Below are positions 7,066 through 8,487 of a stretch of 8,487 bases of DNA, in pieces (position 1 is the first letter of the stretch; each line of letters opens with the position of its first letter). The notes under the pieces are model-generated. The model saw only the letters and a list, made by a program, of their open reading frames with translations, was not told the DNA's origin and did no database searches. A program made the translations under genes and the position numbers. This DNA comes from Lutispora sp. (lineage in GTDB: Bacteria > Bacillota > Clostridia > Lutisporales > Lutisporaceae). Location: positions 1 through 8,487 of the forward strand of contig JAUQXG010000077.1 in assembly GCA_030834765.1 (NCBI GenBank), in the 5' to 3' direction.

Positions 7066-7075
7066 AACTCATTCA

Positions 7076-7081
7076 CCACCT
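7076..7081 (-). promoter_or_regulatory. Ribosome binding site for the TTG start of the GGDEF-EAL gene
   Basis: AGGTGG on the minus strand is 10 nt from TTG 7065 and 22 nt from the next in-frame ATG at 7053. The spacing supports the TTG start, though the ATG cannot be excluded. Confidence 0.55.
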
Positions 7082-7129
7082 AGTTATCATATATTTGTTC
7101 CAATGGATGAATCCTAGATAATACAAGGC

Positions 7130-7144
7130 AGGAAAACTCTTCCT
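7130..7144 (-). other. Small hairpin in the GGDEF-EAL leader
   Basis: AGGAA and TTCCT form a 5-bp stem around a 5-nt loop. If the candidate promoter at 7152-7180 is real, this hairpin is at or very near the 5' end of the transcript, where such stems often protect mRNA. No T-tract follows. The rest of the leader down to the start codon shows no riboswitch I recognise, including c-di-GMP classes. Confidence 0.35.
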
Positions 7145-7151
7145 ATACTTT

Positions 7152-7180
7152 ATTTTACCGAACTACCCAGTAAATAGCAA
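7152..7180 (-). promoter_or_regulatory. Candidate sigma-A promoter for the four-gene unit
   Basis: On the minus strand TTGCTA (7175-7180, 4 of 6) and TAAAAT (7152-7157, 5 of 6) are separated by exactly 17 nt. It lies downstream of the terminator-like hairpin at 7221-7265 and about 85 nt upstream of the TTG start of the PAS-GGDEF-EAL gene. It is the best promoter match I found in this intergenic region. Confidence 0.5.
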
Positions 7181-7220
7181 TGTCGAATTCAATATTTCCA
7201 TGTGCTTTATTGTAGATAAG

Positions 7221-7265
7221 AAAGGACCACCCTCCTTCATGTTTTTCATGAATTCCAGCGGTCCC
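7221..7265 (-). terminator. Hairpin with purine-rich internal loop; probable terminator of the HelD-like unit
   Basis: Read on the minus strand, GGACC (7260-7264) pairs with GGTCC (7224-7228), extended by G-U, C-G and U-G pairs. A 4x4 internal loop of purines follows, then the 6-bp stem TTCATG/CATGAA (7247-7252, 7236-7241) closed by a loop of five A. TTTCTTATCT follows the 3' side, which fits an intrinsic terminator for the transcript carrying the HelD-like and 91-residue genes, whose last stop codon is 28 nt upstream. The symmetric purine loop is unusual for a simple terminator. Confidence 0.6.
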
Positions 7266-7292
7266 TTGTTATACAGGATTTCTCTATTCTCC

Positions 7293-7568
7293 CTAATCTT
7301 TTAAATGCATTCGCAAAAATTCTATCAGTTCAACTTCTTCCTTACTCAACTTTTCTAAACCCCTATCCTGATTTACAACATACTTTTTTATCAATATAGC
7401 TACTTGGTTTTCAAGAACAGGTATCTTTTCTTTCATTAAAATAATGCAATTGGCAACTCTATCATCATCCATGGAGCTTAAGCATTCCATTATTTCATGC
7501 ATATCCTTTTTGGCTTCCTCATCTCCAGCATTGGCTCTATCATTTAATTCTTTCAAATATTTTAGCAT
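7293..7568 (-). CDS. Hypothetical 91-residue protein downstream of the HelD-like gene
   Basis: I do not recognise a family. The protein is small, charged and predicted mostly helical. It begins MLKYLKELNDRANAGDEEAKK, has a central segment around residues 38-64 rich in Ile, Val and Leu with Lys, and ends FLRMHLKD. It has one Cys near residue 29 and another near 41, and no signal peptide or membrane span. It is likely a real gene: AAGGGA lies 6 nt before the ATG, and the start codon is only 13 nt after the HelD-like stop. The frame fills the space up to a terminator-like hairpin that begins 28 nt after its stop. Co-transcription with the ATPase gene is likely. A small accessory or regulatory protein is possible, but no function can be assigned. 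Confidence 0.75.
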   Translation of the reverse strand: MLKYLKELNDRANAGDEEAKKDMHEIMECLSSMDDDRVANCIILMKEKIPVLENQVAILIKKYVVNQDRGLEKLSKEEVELIEFLRMHLKD

Positions 7569-7581
7569 TTATTTTCCCTTT

Positions 7582-8487
7582 CTAAACATCTGCTAATAAT
7601 TCAGATATTTCATTTATATAATATATATAAAGTTCGTGCAAGGCTCTGGTCATGGCTACATATAAAAGCTTTGCATCAAGCTCCTCTGTGGAATATTTTT
7701 CTTTTCCTGCATCCAAAATCAGGACAGCATCAAATTCAAGTCCTTTGGCAAGATAGGAGGGTACAATTACCATTCCGCTTTTATATTCTTTTTCTTTTCC
7801 AGTAATGATATACGCACCCGTATTGGCTTTGCTTAAAAGTGGCAGTAGCAGCTTGCACTCATCTATGGTTTTACAAATTACTGCAATAGATTTATAGCCT
7901 TGGGCTTTAAATTCCACTATCTTGATTTTTATATCCTCAGCAATTTCCTGCATATGATTCATTTTCATCAGCTTTACTTGTTCCCCATGTCTAATCACCG
8001 GTTTTGCCGGCTTTAGCCTTGCATCATGAAGCTTTTCAATAACCTTGTTGGCAGCTTCTGCAATCTCTACCGTAGTTCGATATGTTTGTTCGAGATACAA
8101 AAGCTTACATTTCCCTTCATCAAAGACATTTTCAATCAAATCCTTCCAGTCTCTGGTTCCTCTATAGGAATGTATCCCCTGAGCTAAATCGCCTAAGATG
8201 GTGAAAGAGCTGTCCTTTATGATCTTTTTCAGCACATAAAGTTGAAATACAGAAAAGTCCTGGGCTTCATCTATGACAATATGTTTTACTGGAATTTTTT
8301 CATCGATTCCATGTATTTTATACTTTAAATAGATGATTGGTGCAAGGTCTTCTATATCTATTCTATGGGATTCCATAACTTGTGCAGTGTAATTGCATAG
8401 AAATTCAGCAAGTTTTTTCTCTAACCTCTGGGATAATAAGTTTTCTCCGCTTCTTCTCATAAAGTCTTTGTAGTAGGCAACTGGGTC
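7582..8487 (-). CDS. helD: HelD-like superfamily 1 (UvrD/Rep) ATPase, C-terminal part
   Basis: The last 301 residues of a UvrD-like NTPase; the frame is open to the window edge, so the internal ATG at 8460 is not a true start. In fragment numbering it shows motif II DEAQ (73-76), motif III GDLAQGIHSYRG (99-110), motif IV QTYRT (134-138), motif V LAKGLEFD (246-253) and motif VI YVAMTRALHELYIYY (276-290). The Walker A motif and N-terminal arm are outside the window. The PSYLAKGLEFD and MTRALHELYIYY style matches the HelD/COG3973 group, RNA-polymerase-associated ATPases that in Bacillus help free stalled polymerase from DNA, rather than UvrD, PcrA or RecB. The assignment to HelD within the superfamily rests on motif style alone, without the diagnostic N-terminus. 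It is followed 13 nt later by a small unknown gene. All visible motifs are intact. Confidence 0.85.
   Translation of the reverse strand, partial: DPVAYYKDFMRRSGENLLSQRLEKKLAEFLCNYTAQVMESHRIDIEDLAPIIYLKYKIHGIDEKIPVKHIVIDEAQDFSVFQLYVLKKIIKDSSFTILGDLAQGIHSYRGTRDWKDLIENVFDEGKCKLLYLEQTYRTTVEIAEAANKVIEKLHDARLKPAKPVIRHGEQVKLMKMNHMQEIAEDIKIKIVEFKAQGYKSIAVICKTIDECKLLLPLLSKANTGAYIITGKEKEYKSGMVIVPSYLAKGLEFDAVLILDAGKEKYSTEELDAKLLYVAMTRALHELYIYYINEISELLADV

Noticed and set aside
7055..7072. Five-codon upstream reading frame (ATG to TAA) overlapping the TTG start of the GGDEF-EAL gene
   Set aside because: Its ATG is only about 3 nt from the AGGTGG, too close for efficient initiation; the TTG at proper spacing explains the site better.
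7224..7265. Resemblance to a T-box antiterminator (AGGGTGG and ACCGC segments on the minus strand)
   Set aside because: The ACCGC segment comes before AGGGTGG, the reverse of the T-box order, no specifier stem or full leader is visible, and the downstream gene is not an aminoacylation or amino acid gene. The segments are explained as the two arms of one hairpin.

Overview
The window is AT-rich, with strong AGGAGG-type ribosome binding sites, short intergenic gaps and a gene set (indolepyruvate:ferredoxin oxidoreductase, bacteriohemerythrin, PAS-GGDEF-EAL protein, HelD-like ATPase, copper-amine-oxidase-N-like secreted protein) that points to an anaerobic, amino-acid-fermenting low-GC Firmicute of the class Clostridia. 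The genus cannot be fixed from the sequence alone.

Layout. (1) 1-663, minus: the N-terminal 221 codons of a GH77 4-alpha-glucanotransferase (MalQ type) that leaves the window; it starts at TTG and lacks stretches that are normal for the family. (2) 664-950: a divergent intergenic region with candidate promoters for both sides and an inverted repeat whose loop carries a tandem heptamer. (3) 951-2051, plus: a secreted 366-residue protein with a signal peptide, a copper-amine-oxidase-N-like domain and a DUF5050-like repeat region. (4) 2052-2206: a convergent gap holding a 15-bp-stem terminator. (5) 7065 down to 2207, minus: a compact four-gene unit, read in the order PAS-GGDEF-EAL protein, bacteriohemerythrin, iorA, iorB. 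Gaps are 23, 26 and 1 nt, with a candidate promoter at 7152-7180 and the terminator at 2163-2205. (6) 7066-7292: a leader region with a hairpin that probably ends the upstream unit. (7) 8487 down to 7293, minus: the C-terminal 301 residues of a HelD-like superfamily 1 ATPase, followed 13 nt later by a 91-residue unknown protein.

How the genes may work together. IorAB oxidatively decarboxylates aryl pyruvates with thiamine diphosphate, CoA and ferredoxin, using oxygen-labile Fe-S clusters. In this window it appears to share a transcript with a diiron O2-binding protein and a membrane-bound c-di-GMP turnover enzyme with a PAS sensor. That arrangement suggests a link between redox or O2 sensing, c-di-GMP and aromatic amino acid fermentation; this is inference from spacing only. 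The hemerythrin has Gln where an iron-ligand His is expected. I see no CRISPR array, transposase, phage gene, tRNA or rRNA, and no clear new defence system; the four-gene unit is the best candidate for something not yet described.
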